Assembly (NCBI GenBank): GCA_008931825.1
Contig: QXVZ01026308.1
Span: 1 to 33,838 of the forward strand
Reading direction: 5' to 3'
Length of the DNA: 33,838 nt
Source: Phallusia fumigata
Taxonomy: Eukaryota > Chordata > Ascidiacea > Phlebobranchia > Ascidiidae
In this document: positions 1 to 10,129 of the stretch, piece after piece
How positions within the stretch are numbered: position 1 is the first letter of the stretch
Layout of the letters: each line of letters opens with the position of its first letter
Made by a program: the position numbers and the translations under genes
Notes under the pieces: model-generated
Told to the model about the DNA's origin: nothing
The model's database searches: none
The model's input: only the letters and a program-made list of their open reading frames with translations

Positions 1-1859
1 ACAAAACAACAATGAAGGACTGTTTTTTAATATTTAAAGGGTACCCCGTTTTTTATTACATCCCCTGTAACCCAAGGGTGATTTTAGTAGTTACAGTTAC
101 GTGTAAAGGATGTAAACAAACGTTTGTAATCGAAAGACCCAAGCTAGTAAGGCAACTCCTATTTTCCTCCCTGATGCCACCACAAATGCATAACTAAAAC
201 AAGTTGCACAATTAACGGTGTAATTAAATTTTTGCTGATGCTGCAAAAAATCGTTGCGATCGTCTCGTTACTCGTTGCGCCCGTGTATGGTAATTTTTTA
301 CTGTCACGCTGAACTCGCGCGGCTTAGCATTAGCTAACAAGGAAACGAAAGGTGTTGTATCGGCGCTGTTGCGTCTAAAGGCAGAGGAATTGCGCACGCT
401 CGTTTTTGATAAAATAATATTAGTTCCAATTACCCGATATAAACGGCAGATAGGATTCGATATTCCACTTTGAACATCCCTAGCGTCTATGCATGCCAAT
501 CGGGTACATAGCAGTCAGTTACAGAAAGTGATTTGTAAAACCACGGTTCAGATATGATCAGCGTTACGACAAACACAGATTTTTTTAAATAAAGATTGTA
601 GAGTCTGCGTTTCCAAATACGACTAAATTTTTTCTTTTAAGCATCACATCGATGGATCTCTGCATAAGTTTCGGTCAATGTGTTTCTTGTTACATTTTTC
701 ACTGTTCAAATGAATTTTGCTTTTAGTTCCAGACGACTATCTTGGAAGCGGGCCATCTAAGCAACACAACTTTTTTAGCACCGTGCGCTATCATGTAGGT
801 ATTAGTAATGTGACCTTACATTTCGAAATGCACGTTACACCTTAACTGAAAATGCCTGTCGATGCATGTTTTGTGTTAGTTATCAGAAGCTTTACTATCT
901 TTCTACTGTCATTTTGAGGTGTAAAAATATCGCGTAATTTGGTAAAATCACTAGTTTTTAATTTTAGACCGTCCAGACCACACGCATCGCTGACCATAAT
1001 GGTGTTACTTCCTGCCATGATCAAACATTCGTTTTTGATCTTTGCAGTACTTATGTGTCGGTTTACAACTGAGGAGTCACAGTAGAACTAAATCGTAGTT
1101 TGTTAGTAAAGTTTTATGAGTGGAAATTCTTACATTGAAAGTAATTGATCAGTATAAAAAATCCCGTAATCATGTCGCATTTTAGTTACTTTAGCACATA
1201 CCAACTTGCGGATGTTCTAAAAATTAAACTACAATTTTGATGACTGAAATTTAGAAAAAGAGGTTTTGACTTGGCATACAACTTTTAAATTGAGTATGCT
1301 GACTTACATTGAGGAAAAATGCATAGAACAGATCCAAGAATATTTTGGCAAGTGTCAATCTCGTCGTTAAGAACATGTATTATTGAGTAAAGTGTTGCTG
1401 TTTACTGGCTTGCCAGGCATTGGCTATACGACAGCCTTTGACCTGTGGTTTGCCAGTGGTTTCCAACCTTTTCGGGGCTGCGTGCCATTAAGTTACAGAG
1501 AAAGTAATCGAAGTTGGTTAACAACGAATATCAAAAATATTTTACATGCGACTTTAGGAAAATTTCTGTGATCGACTGTGCGTTAAACGTTTTCGGTTAA
1601 TTAACCTTTGAAATTACACGACACTCTGCTTCGCCAATACATATACTGAAACAACAGCACCAAGGGAGTTAACTTAACAAGCTCGTTATTGTGGTTGTCG
1701 TACCGTGTGAGGGAATCCGGGTAATTTAGGTCAGCTGCGCACACTCATTTGAGCGTTCCGGGGTGATTTTTGTGCAAACGGATTTCGTTCTGACTGGAGG
1801 GAGAGACGATAAACGTGTGATATTAGTTAGGAAAGCTTGGCAAGGTTGGAAGATTGAAA
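1..1859. other. No recognisable gene
   Basis: AT-rich sequence with scattered short open frames on both strands, none with splice context or a domain I recognise. A CpG-richer patch at about 224-500 has a 91-codon open frame on the minus strand, rich in Arg and Ser, without recognisable motifs. Treated as non-coding. Confidence 0.5.
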
Positions 1860-2247
1860 ATGCGCATGTTGCCTGACACTAGACGGAAAAATAATCGATG
1901 TGACATATGTGGGAAAACATTTAGTCGAAGGGAAAGTTAAAAGAACACCATTTTATTCACACCAAGGAAAAACATTTTGAAAGTGGCATTTGTAAGAAAA
2001 CTTTCGGTCGAAGAGGAAGTTTAAAAGACACATGTTGATTCACATCAAGAAAAACCCCCATCGATGTCACTTTTGTAAGAAAAATTTCAACCGAAGAGAT
2101 CATCTGAAGAGGCACATGCTGACTCACATTAAGAAAACCTCCCATCGATGTCACTTTTGTGAGAAAAATGTTAGTAGAAGGGATAATCTGAACAAGTACA
2201 TGTTGACTCACACCAAGCAAAAACTTTCAGTTAAAGAGGTATTTTGA
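1860..2247 (+). pseudogene. Broken C2H2 zinc-finger array (four fingers)
   Basis: Four tandem C2H2 zinc-finger units, a DNA-binding type of domain, can be read. Finger 1 starts near 1896 with RCDICGKTFSRRES and is broken by a stop where the next codon should be Leu; supplying one missing base restores the expected His-containing second half. Finger 2 has Ser in place of its first Cys (ESGICKKTFGRRGSLK) and needs another one-base shift before HMLIH. Finger 3 (HRCHFCKKNFNRRDHLKRH) is complete. Finger 4 (HRCHFCEKNVSRRDNLNKY) has Tyr in place of the first zinc-binding His. The part from 2032 to 2247 is still open for 71 codons. Linkers (THIKK) differ from the classic TGEKP. Two frameshifts plus two ligand losses argue for a pseudogene. 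The alternative is a small two-finger protein from the intact part, which I think less likely. Confidence 0.75.
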
Positions 2248-4033
2248 AGAGACAAGTTCCTATATGTTACAAAGAAACATGCAGTTAATGTTTTTGTTTT
2301 GTATCTGGAAACAGCTTTTGCTAGGACACATGTGACTTACTTCACGAACAAAAGTCGTGTGTAGTGTTACTTTAATTTGCGAATCATTAAATCACAAGTT
2401 TCCTAAAGCACGGTACAGAGAGCTTTAATTTTTGCTGTCTGAAATAGGCTCTTCGTGACACTGAGCATCCCAAATTACACAAAAGATAAAGCATGGTGTA
2501 AGCCTACCGAAATGCGTTTTTAATTAAGTCGAGGTGACCTGTTACACGGTCAATAACATGAAACGTTTCCACCAAGGAGCATATTTTACAGTTATCTACA
2601 GCGGCGTAACAAAAACAATTTGTAACTAACAACTTTTTTAAAGTTATTTACCAAAATGTGTTCTCCGATTAGTGCTCATAAAAAGCAGATTGATGTTTGA
2701 GCGTAAGTGGTGGTAACTGGAACCCACAAAATTAACTCTTCCGCCACTAGTGTTTTTTCTGAGTAACGCACCAAATCGCCTCAATTAGGATTCGAACAAG
2801 CGAATCCGTTTAGTATAATCACGTGAGTTTTGTTGCCGGACAAACAGTGGTGCTCCAACAGAGTAGTTGTGTTGTATTATTACTCTGGTCCTGTGGGTTT
2901 AAAATCACGCGAGGTCGTCGTCCCTCATGCTTCCAGACGTCATGGCATCGCTGGTAGTCGTCGGCGCTTGAAACTATTGCTGCACTTTTCTTGTACGTCT
3001 CGATTCTTTAAGCTTCGAAGTGCGCCTCCAATGTATACGACTGACAAGCTTTGTCGACTCACCGTTGGTCAAAAAGCACTGTGCTTTGTGGATTCCGGAA
3101 ACGTTCGAGCAAATCGAGGCGCCCAAGGGGAGAAGGTGTGCCAGGTATTTAGGCTGCTCTTGCAAGTAAATTTCAGGGTCACAGAGGTTTTGCGCTTTTA
3201 CTCGATCCAGGCCAGAGTTCGGTGGTACAAGCTGTCTCAGTGATATTTGACAAAAAGTAGCGATGTGTTTAAACTCTGAGCAACGCAAACAATATGAGAC
3301 CACAAGTAAACAAGGCGTACCGATCACAAAGGTTAAAACTTGGCAGTGCTACCTACGACACGCGACGGGTTGTTTCACGCGTTGCAAACGATCCCGCGAA
3401 AACCGAAAAAAATGTTAAACTTAAAAGTTAAACCGGTGTTGGTTTATTGCCACTCGAATGCGTTGCATTCTGCTGCAACAATTCCACTCGCCGAACCACT
3501 TAGCAGGGATGGAGTCAACACGCAAGACTCTTGGAAAACAAACCCTAAAGTTAAAAATTAGATAGAAAAAAGAAAGAAAGATTTTTTTATATTAATCTCA
3601 TGCTCATTACACACGGCAAATTTAATTATTTTTTACCAAAAGTCTCTATTTAATGTTTTACGATAAACTTGTTATTGTTTCGGAAAGCGATATTTTTTTT
3701 TACCAACAAACCCAAGAACCCATCTTTCTCCCCGAAGCCGTCTCCGTAATTCTGTAAACGGCTCAGAACCCTGCAATAACGGCCTACCACGAAAGCCAAG
3801 TGTACAAACGCAAAGTAATAATCGCTACACAATTAGTGGGCGGAACTAACTTAGCAAACGTATCCTTTTTATCCTTTTATTTATCGCAAAACCTCTTTTG
3901 CAATACTAGCTCACAGACGGAAAAAACAAAACTAACCTGAAAATATTAACGCTTTAAGCCTTTGTAAATTAAAAATCAAACTCAAAACAATTGTTTGAAA
4001 GCTGTCCCTTTGTTGTTGTGGATTATTCTGCGC
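2248..4033. other. Intergenic; GC-richer block without recognised gene
   Basis: Mostly AT-rich. The stretch 2830-3560 is richer in G and C and CpG and is open for 137 codons on the plus strand (2830-3243), 117 codons on the minus strand (2974-3327), and 73 codons on the plus strand (3340-3561). No domain, splice pattern or paralogue in the window supports any of them. It may be an old retroelement or exon remnant, but I cannot name it. Confidence 0.35.
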
Positions 4034-4039
4034 TTTATT
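4034..4039 (-). promoter_or_regulatory. Polyadenylation signal AATAAA
   Basis: AATAAA on the minus strand lies 36 bases after the stop codon of the minus-strand CCP receptor copy. It is the expected signal for 3'-end processing of that transcript. Confidence 0.5.
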
Positions 4040-4075
4040 TGGACATTTTTTCTTTTTTTCATGCTCGCTTTCAGT

Positions 4076-4134
4076 TTAGACTTTCTTAAATTTCTTAAAG
4101 TTTCCAGTGCTATTGACGTCCCTCTTTTTATCAC
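4076..4134 (-). CDS. Cytoplasmic tail exon of decayed receptor
   Basis: Acceptor TTTACAG, 59 bases to a TAA stop. The tail is DKKRDVNSTGNFKKFKKV, short and basic, with no recognisable tyrosine signalling motif. Basic residues just inside the membrane fit a type I orientation. Confidence 0.7.
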
Positions 4135-4277
4135 CTGTAAATAAACATTTGTTTGTGAAATGTCCGGATACAGACAATGATTACATATAATTACAGCGTA
4201 CATATTCTAAAATAAATTATTCAGCCTGGCTACAGGGAAAACATAAACGTACACACAACTCTACAGTTAGCTCTTAC

Positions 4278-4382
4278 TCATTATGCATGCCACCATAAGT
4301 ACGGTTAATCCAATTATTCCCAGACAAATTCCAACAACGGCTCCAACCACAAGTAGGCGTTCATCTTTAGGAAGTTTTTCAG
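4278..4382 (-). CDS. Transmembrane exon of decayed receptor
   Basis: 105 bases, phase 1 to 1, acceptor TCCACAG, donor GTAAGA. It encodes a charged linker (AEKLPKDERL) and then a membrane span with small residues, LVVGAVVGICLGIIGLTVLM. The exon plan matches the transmembrane exon at 18365-18448. Confidence 0.8.
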
Positions 4383-4641
4383 CTGTGGACAAAGCATTTC
4401 GAACATCTTATCCTTGGCAAACTATTTGGCGTAATTGGAATGAGTTTTCTGAATACTTGGGGTGCTTTTTACATGTTATTCTAAAGGTAAAACATTGGGG
4501 GTGAATGAATATAAAACTGGCCAAAAAATGTAAATTTAGACCAGAATGTATAGTTGTTACAAAAGTGTATTTTTGTTTCATTCTAAGGTATATATTTCTT
4601 TCTGAAATGAAAGTACAGATCAAAGCGAAAAAATCTATTAC

Positions 4642-4815
4642 CTATGCAATTGTCAATTATTTTCTAGGTACCATCTAACGAACATTGTGCTGTTGCTGTG
4701 CCAGAGTAGTTTTCAGTACAGATAAGGGTAATCAAGTTGGAGTAAGATGTTGTTCCAGTAGTGGGTGGTTGGTATGTATCGCTGCTGGGGATATCCATGT
4801 TGTTACAAACCTTAA
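4642..4815 (-). pseudogene. CCP-D exon with stop at the conserved Trp
   Basis: A CCP exon of the same 174 bases with good splice sites. The four Cys are kept (KVCNNMD, LICTEN, AQCSLDG, DNCIG), but the codon for the conserved Trp after GT is TAG, where CCP-A to C have TGG. A single G-to-A change explains it. Confidence 0.85.
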
Positions 4816-5200
4816 CTAAACGAAAAAACAGTTTTTATAATTATAGTATTCTTTACCATTAAATATTCCGACATACAAATTTAAATAACATGTCATCATT
4901 CCGGAAAGGTCCCCTTTCTTTTACACTGCTATTTTCAGTCAGCTACCGAAGGAACATTAACTGCCATTATTTCATGCTAACCTTAGCATTGTAAATTTCT
5001 GACAGCTAGCAGCTAGGCTAGGCAATGTTACGATGTCGGTTGATAACCTAGGTGTTTTTAGTTGTATATTTTCTCATAAAAGCTGTGGCGGTATATTTTC
5101 AAAAATCATGTTTTCTCTCTGCCTGTGAAAGTCTTTGTACAATAGGAGTTATTATGAAAGATGGAACAGATTAAACAACTTTGCCGGAACAAACTATTAC

Positions 5201-5374
5201 CAACGCAATCGTTGATTATGTTCCAGTTGCCATTTTTTAAACATTGTGCTGTTGCTGTGCCTCTGTTATCTCCAGTACAAACGAGAATGATTGAGTTGGG
5301 GTAAGTTGTTTTTCCTGTAGTGGGCAGTTGATACGTACCGCTGCTGGGGATATCCACATTGTTACAAACGGGAA
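5201..5374 (-). CDS. CCP-C exon
   Basis: A CCP exon of 174 bases, phase 1 to 1. Cys in PVCNNVD, LVCTGDN, AQCLKNG and NDCVG; Trp in GNWNI. Its closest relative in the window is CCP-B, one 348-base step away. Confidence 0.82.
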
Positions 5375-5548
5375 CTAAATGCAAAAACGTTATATAGTAT
5401 AATTATAGTGTACTTTGCCATTAAATATTCCGGCAAAAAAATATGTCATTCCACCTTCGTATTTTCTCTCGGCTTTTGAAACTTTTCATGCAATAAAAGT
5501 TATCATGCAAAATGGAACAGATTACATATTTTCCGAAAGAACTATTAC

Positions 5549-5722
5549 CAATGCAATTGTTAATTATGTTCCAGGTGCCATCTTTTAAACATTGTGCTGT
5601 TGCTGTGCCTCTGTTATCTCCAATACAAACGAGACCGATTGAGTTGGGGTAAGTTGTTTTTCCTGTAGTGAGTAGTTGATACATACCGCTGCTGGGAATA
5701 TCCACATTTCTACATACCGGGA
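5549..5722 (-). CDS. CCP-B exon
   Basis: A CCP exon of 174 bases, phase 1 to 1, acceptor GCATTTAG, donor GTAATA. Cys in PVCRNVD, LVCIGDN, AQCLKDG and NNCIG; Trp in GTWNI. Very similar to CCP-C, including the flanking intron. Confidence 0.82.
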
Positions 5723-6113
5723 CTAAATGCAAAAGATTTTTTTACCACAGGTCTACTCATGCACTTAAAATATTACGACATGTAGAGACCAGCAGTTTAT
5801 CTGCATGCGCAAAGCTTTGGTGACTGACTGAGTCTGCTGTTATTGATTTGCGAACATTAGGACGGAATGATATGCTATACAAATGGCATAACTAAATCTA
5901 ATTGGCCTGACCGTTACAGCGACATTGCACATATACTGTTTTGATGGCGATCTCTTATACCGGGATTGACAAACTAGGAGTGGAGTAAAAGTTTACACAA
6001 AAATATGGAAACCTTAAAATCTTTCGGAGCAATATTTTGTGAATACATCTGTACAAATCACGTTTTTAAAAACAGATTGTGCAGTAAACAACTTTGCATA
6101 AAACAGCTGTTAC

Positions 6114-6281
6114 CAATGCAGTTGTTGATTATACTCCATGTACCATCTGTCAAGCATAGTGCTGCTACTGAGCCTCGGAAATTTCCAGTACATACGAGAG
6201 TGATTGAGTTCGGATATGTTGTTGCTCCAGTAGCGGGGACTTGGTACATTCCGCTGCTGGGAATATTTACGTTGTTACAAA
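6114..6281 (-). CDS. CCP-A exon
   Basis: A whole CCP domain in one exon of 168 bases, phase 1 to 1, acceptor TTTCTAG, donor GTAACA. The four Cys lie in VCNNVN, LVCTGN, ALCLTDG and NNCIG, with Trp in GTWSI. Intact within a copy that is broken elsewhere. Confidence 0.82.
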
Positions 6282-6451
6282 CTAGAAATAAAACAAGTTT
6301 TTGTTGTAATATACTTTGCATAAAATATTCTAGCAAGATTTGCACAAAATTACAAAAATGCTTAAGGTCTTCTCTGCCTTGATGACATTATAAACAAGAT
6401 GCAAACCGGGAGAGTTGTAAGGGTACCGTTTTTTAGTTGGTATTTATCTAC

Positions 6452-6618
6452 CCCTAACGCAGAATGATGTTAAGTTCCATGTTGCATCCGCTTGACAAAT
6501 AGCTGTAGCAGTGGCAGGTTGATAATGCGCCTTGATGCATGAAAATGTATGTATGCTGCGGTAACTTTTGTTTGCTGGAACATCTTGTACAACCCCCGGG
6601 AGGGTACATTATCACAAT
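6452..6618 (-). pseudogene. CCP1 exon, frameshifted
   Basis: Read in two frames it matches the CCP at 33469-33636: YQPATATAICQADATWNL here, YLPATATAVCQADATWSL there. One base is missing near the start (GTACCC against GTTACCC), giving 167 instead of 168 bases, and the donor is GTAGAT rather than GTAAGT. Confidence 0.8.
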
Positions 6619-7068
6619 CTAAAAAACAAAAGTAGCTTAGCCCCTACAAAATATTTATTATATCGTGTGATATGTATGTGAAAGCGGACCGACGTTTATG
6701 TTCCACGATCGTATGCTCTAGATTTTATGCCATAAACATATTTTTGTAATCGTTGCTGTCGACAGTGCGGTATATTTTCTTTGATTTTTCACAGTTGACT
6801 CACAGCTATCGCTATGCCCAACTTTCATGTAAGCAGAATTTTGGGCATAAGCTTTATAAAAAGCTATTGTTTTGACAGATTTTTAAATTTTCCCATTTAT
6901 TTGCTTTTATTTTAAGTGCAAACTTAACTATTTGAAAATCTGTTGAAGGTAAAAAATTCTTTTCAAATAGTGTTCTTTTGCGGACCATTTAGTGAAGTAA
7001 CTCTAAACAGTTATTTTGTTTAACGGGTACCTGAAATGTTATCATATTAGCAAGATCAGTAAGCTTAC

Positions 7069-7202
7069 CCGTAACTTTCAGGTCAACAGGATGCAAATCA
7101 CGTTGAATTTGCCATATTATTCTGACATATACTGCTTGAAATTTATCAACAACAACCTTTAACGTGTGCATTTTTTTCGATTTTGCATTATCAAACGAAC
7201 AT
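7069..7202 (-). pseudogene. Exon 4 of decayed receptor, acceptor AG lost
   Basis: The same 134 bases as 33055-33188, reading CSFDNAKSKKMHTLKVVVDK and IIWQIQRDLHPVDLKV against IIWQVDADMHRVNLDV. The T-run before it ends in GG where the paralogue has GCAG, so there is no acceptor. The donor GTAAGC is intact. Confidence 0.75.
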
Positions 7203-7331
7203 CCAAAAAAAAATATTGTAAGTATACACAGCGTTTATTTACAACATGTTTATTGTTGAGAATTATTAGTCAAAAAGCAAAAAACTTGATAACGTAAATT
7301 AAAACAGATTTTGCTATTTAAAGATGATTAC

Positions 7332-7404
7332 CCGAAATGTACGTTTGGTAAAAAATCGTCAAGACACACCTCCGAACCAGTACTCATTTCAGCCAATCCA
7401 AAGT
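7332..7404 (-). pseudogene. Exon 3 of decayed receptor, one base short
   Basis: Homologous to 32413-32486: the end of the exon, MCLDDLLPN in the intact copy, is VCLDDFLPN here. Acceptor TTTTTTGCAG and donor GTAATC. It is 73 bases instead of 74; the loss is near the 5' edge (ACTTTGG against ACCATTGG), so joining to exon 2 shifts the frame and soon meets a stop. Confidence 0.75.
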
Positions 7405-7686
7405 CTGCAAAAAACGGCTCGTGTTGGTAAAAGTAATTTAACTATTAAATGGGGTAAAAATAGCTTGCACTAGACATCGAGATTGATTTCTAATAAAATT
7501 TGTTGACCTGAACTGTTTGAAAGCCCTATAGCAGGTTTTAAGTAGTTAATTCGGCACCGTATTTGTTAAACCCTAACAATAAAAACGATACATGCTGTTC
7601 GACATTCCGATTTTAAAAACACAACTTAGTCAGAGGAATCAGATGGTCTTTGATGGTCTGTTCAACTTTCCTAACTGGACACTTAC

Positions 7687-7826
7687 ATTTTCGTACGTTG
7701 CATTATTCAGATACGCCGACACAGCAAAAAAACTTGTCGGAACATTTGAAATCGTTGCGGAGACTATACCTTGAGATCCTCTTGCCTGACTTGGTTGGGG
7801 AGAAACTGCAAAGTTGACATCTATTC
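7687..7826 (-). CDS. Exon 2: N-terminal module, first part
   Basis: Acceptor ATTACAG, 140 bases, phase 1 to phase 0, donor GTAAGT. The peptide includes QPSQARGSQGIVSATISNVP and FFAVSAYLNNATYEN. About 34 of 47 residues equal the exon at 31859-31998. It holds no Cys and looks like beta strands; the fold family was not recognised. Confidence 0.8.
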
Positions 7827-8010
7827 CTGTAATATGGATCAGCGAAGTAACACACGTAAGTATAATAGTAGTACATTGCAGGTAAACAAGGAGCACTTTT
7901 AAGTTTAAAAGGTAAGGGCAAGCAATCGCAGAAAGGCACATGTAAGAAACTCCAACGTCCGTCTTCGCCGTATGCATAGAAAAAATGAAAAATATAACAA
8001 CGCCACTTAC

Positions 8011-8089
8011 CGACAGTAAATGTATTTCCTAGTAAAAGGACAAGGAAAGCTTCTTGCAAATATTTACGGTTCAAAGGCATCTGTTGCAT
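8011..8089 (-). CDS. Exon 1: signal peptide of decayed CCP receptor
   Basis: Starts with Met at 8089 (MQQMPLNRKYLQEAFLVLLL then GNTFTV), a basic stretch followed by a hydrophobic core, as in a secretory signal peptide. It ends in phase 1 at a GTAAGT donor. The length, 79 bases, equals exon 1 of the plus-strand paralogue, which favours this Met over the internal one at 8080. Confidence 0.8.
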
Positions 8090-8123
8090 GATAGTTGTGA
8101 TTTCTATCTTATGAACAAAACCT
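8090..8123 (-). promoter_or_regulatory. Acceptor-like site and short 5' leader
   Basis: A T-rich tract ending in TTTTGTAG lies 32 bases before the start codon on the minus strand. The plus-strand paralogue has a similar site 27 bases before its start, followed by a similar TTTTGTT leader. It may be a spliced-leader trans-splice site or the 3' end of a 5'-UTR intron. Confidence 0.4.
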
Positions 8124-10129
8124 ACAAAATCAAATAGTATGTTCAAAGGTGCTAAACAATAAAAATTTAATATGACCTAGCTTTAATTAAACCAATATTT
8201 ATTTTCTTCTGAAAGGCGGTGCCTAAGTTTTGCACCTTCACTACACCGCCGACTTGCACCCAAGTCAATAATTTCTCAACTTTTTATTCTCAGTTTGAAG
8301 ATGTTCGCATGATATCAATATTTTATTATGCACACATTTTCCATGTATATGTTTTAATTCTGCAACTGTCAGTCCGCTTCCACATTTGGCAACAGCAAAC
8401 GCTACAACTCTGACTTTTACTAACTGTTGCAAAATCGGCTTCTTTCTTTTTACAAAAGAATTGACTGACAACTGCGCAAAGGCAAATAGTACTTTAATAT
8501 TAAAAAAAATTTTTTTAATCGATTTTAATTTCGGCTTAAATTGTGATTTTGAAAAAACGGAAAAGTGCGGTAGGGAAACTCTGGCTAGAAATATAATTAC
8601 AAAACACCAAGGTCAAGCAAAAGATTGGGCATTTGTGTTGAAGATGGTGGCAATTCGTACGACAAGAAGCATTTTTTATTACTTATTACTCTGACGACAA
8701 ATTTGTGTATTTCAACGTTTTGTCGTAACACATTACTCGAGTTGTGCCAACGCAAAAATTTGTTACCATCAACAACAAAGGATGTTGATCACAAATAGCA
8801 ACCAACGAAAAACATAAATATGTGTGCAAATTGTCGGGTTTACTAACTAATGGAGCCAGTGTTATAGCCTTGCAGGCACCTTTTGTTTACTAGCTCTTAT
8901 CGTCGGACTTTGACCCAATCGAGTTTATTCCAAGCAAATCGCTAATTTGCACCGAAAACAATTCGCGAAGTACAGGCTTGCCAACCGTTTTGCATGAAAG
9001 TTGTTTAATAGTGATGTGATCAAAGATCTTCATGTGTGCATTGCACAAAAAATGAGTTTTACACAAGTCTTTGCCGACAGGGGCAACAACGGCATCTCAT
9101 AAACACTCCAGCAAATTTACATTTAAATATTTGCGTTGCGACATCCTCTGTGAATGATTGTCATTAACAAGTAGATTTAAACGCACGTAGGTGGTAAAAC
9201 ACGCATCTGCTACCAAGTAGCCCAATAAAATGCGAATGGAATTACGTCAACTGACAGATTGCAAGATTATCGTTTTTAATGCCAAAAATTATCGCTGTAC
9301 CTATGTTGGAACGACGTAACATGGTTTGTCAAATTTGATTTATTTTTTGACGTTTGTTGAACTTATTTTACCTTGTGGTAAACAAACTGTCTGTTACCCT
9401 GACAACTCTATCGCGGTGAAACTGTACACATGATAATTATGAACAGAGTCAGCTGTCAACCAGATATTAATAATGTTGCAATTTATTTGCCCAAATATAA
9501 CAACCACAAAATGTCCATATTTGTTATGCAGTTAAAACATATGATGGAACTGAGTTTGTTTACCCAGAGGTACTTGGCAATATTTAGGTTCGCAAGGGAT
9601 TGAAGCCAATTTTTGTTAGCGCGCACTGTTTGCTTTTATTGTTTGGTCGTTGCTCCTAAACATATCGCTGTTATGCAGGCAGTTCAATGTCATGTCATTA
9701 AACGTACGGTTGGTGGCAACTTGTCACGAGCATCAATGGGCTTAGAGTTCCGTCGATCGATTTCCTTAACTGCATCCCACAAAAGTGTTTGCGATTGACG
9801 TAACTTGCCTTTCCAAACTTTTTATTCTTCAACCAAATCAGTTCACACTTTGCTGTTTGTCGGTTTTACCAGGTTGATTTGTTGTCACACTGAATCAATT
9901 AATTGTCAACACAACTGTTAAAATTCCTGAAGTACACATTATCGTCACAAAGTTGCTTATAATCGATGGAGTTTTTAAGTGGTAAATCCTATGAAACTAC
10001 CATACGAAAGTCCCCAACCATACGAAGGCGCAAAAAGCTCAGTTAAATTATTAGCGGCTCTATCAATCGAAATCCCGTGAGCGTCGATCCATGCTAATCT
10101 TATTGTTGACCTTTTTGCATCACCACAGA

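Larger units (their letters stand above)
4076..8089 (-). pseudogene. CCP (sushi) domain transmembrane receptor, decayed copy
   Basis: Ten exons, in order: signal peptide 8089-8011, N-module 7826-7687, 7404-7332 and 7202-7069, CCP1 6618-6452, CCP-A 6281-6114, CCP-B 5722-5549, CCP-C 5374-5201, CCP-D 4815-4642, transmembrane 4382-4278, tail 4134-4076. CCP domains are roughly 60-residue extracellular modules with four Cys and a conserved Trp, typical of complement regulators and adhesion receptors. Compared with the plus-strand paralogue, exon 7404-7332 and CCP1 are each one base short, the acceptor AG before 7202 reads GG, the CCP1 donor reads GTAGAT instead of GTAAGT, and the conserved Trp of CCP-D is a TAG stop. 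Signal peptide, exon 2, CCP-A to C, transmembrane and tail exons are intact, so decay looks recent. Alternatives are a null allele, or sequencing errors for some of the indels; five separate faults make error alone unlikely. Confidence 0.85.

Noticed and set aside
2785-2820. Possible tRNA T arm (GATTCGAAC)
   Set aside because: Neighbouring bases do not form a T stem or acceptor stem on either strand.
2830-3243. 137-codon open frame, with FVDSG faintly like a retroviral-type protease motif
   Set aside because: The motif is too short, no other retroelement domain follows, and the opposite strand is equally open. Likely due to local GC content.
6005-6382. 125-codon plus-strand frame
   Set aside because: It is the opposite strand of the CCP-A exon and its introns.
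7639-7977. 112-codon frame taken as a single-exon secreted protein
   Set aside because: Only the middle part is exon 2 of the CCP receptor, with clear splice sites; the rest is intron, as comparison with the plus-strand copy shows.
7703-8146. 147-codon frame as one gene
   Set aside because: It is exon 1 (signal peptide) read through its GTAAGT donor into intron and then over exon 2 in the wrong frame.
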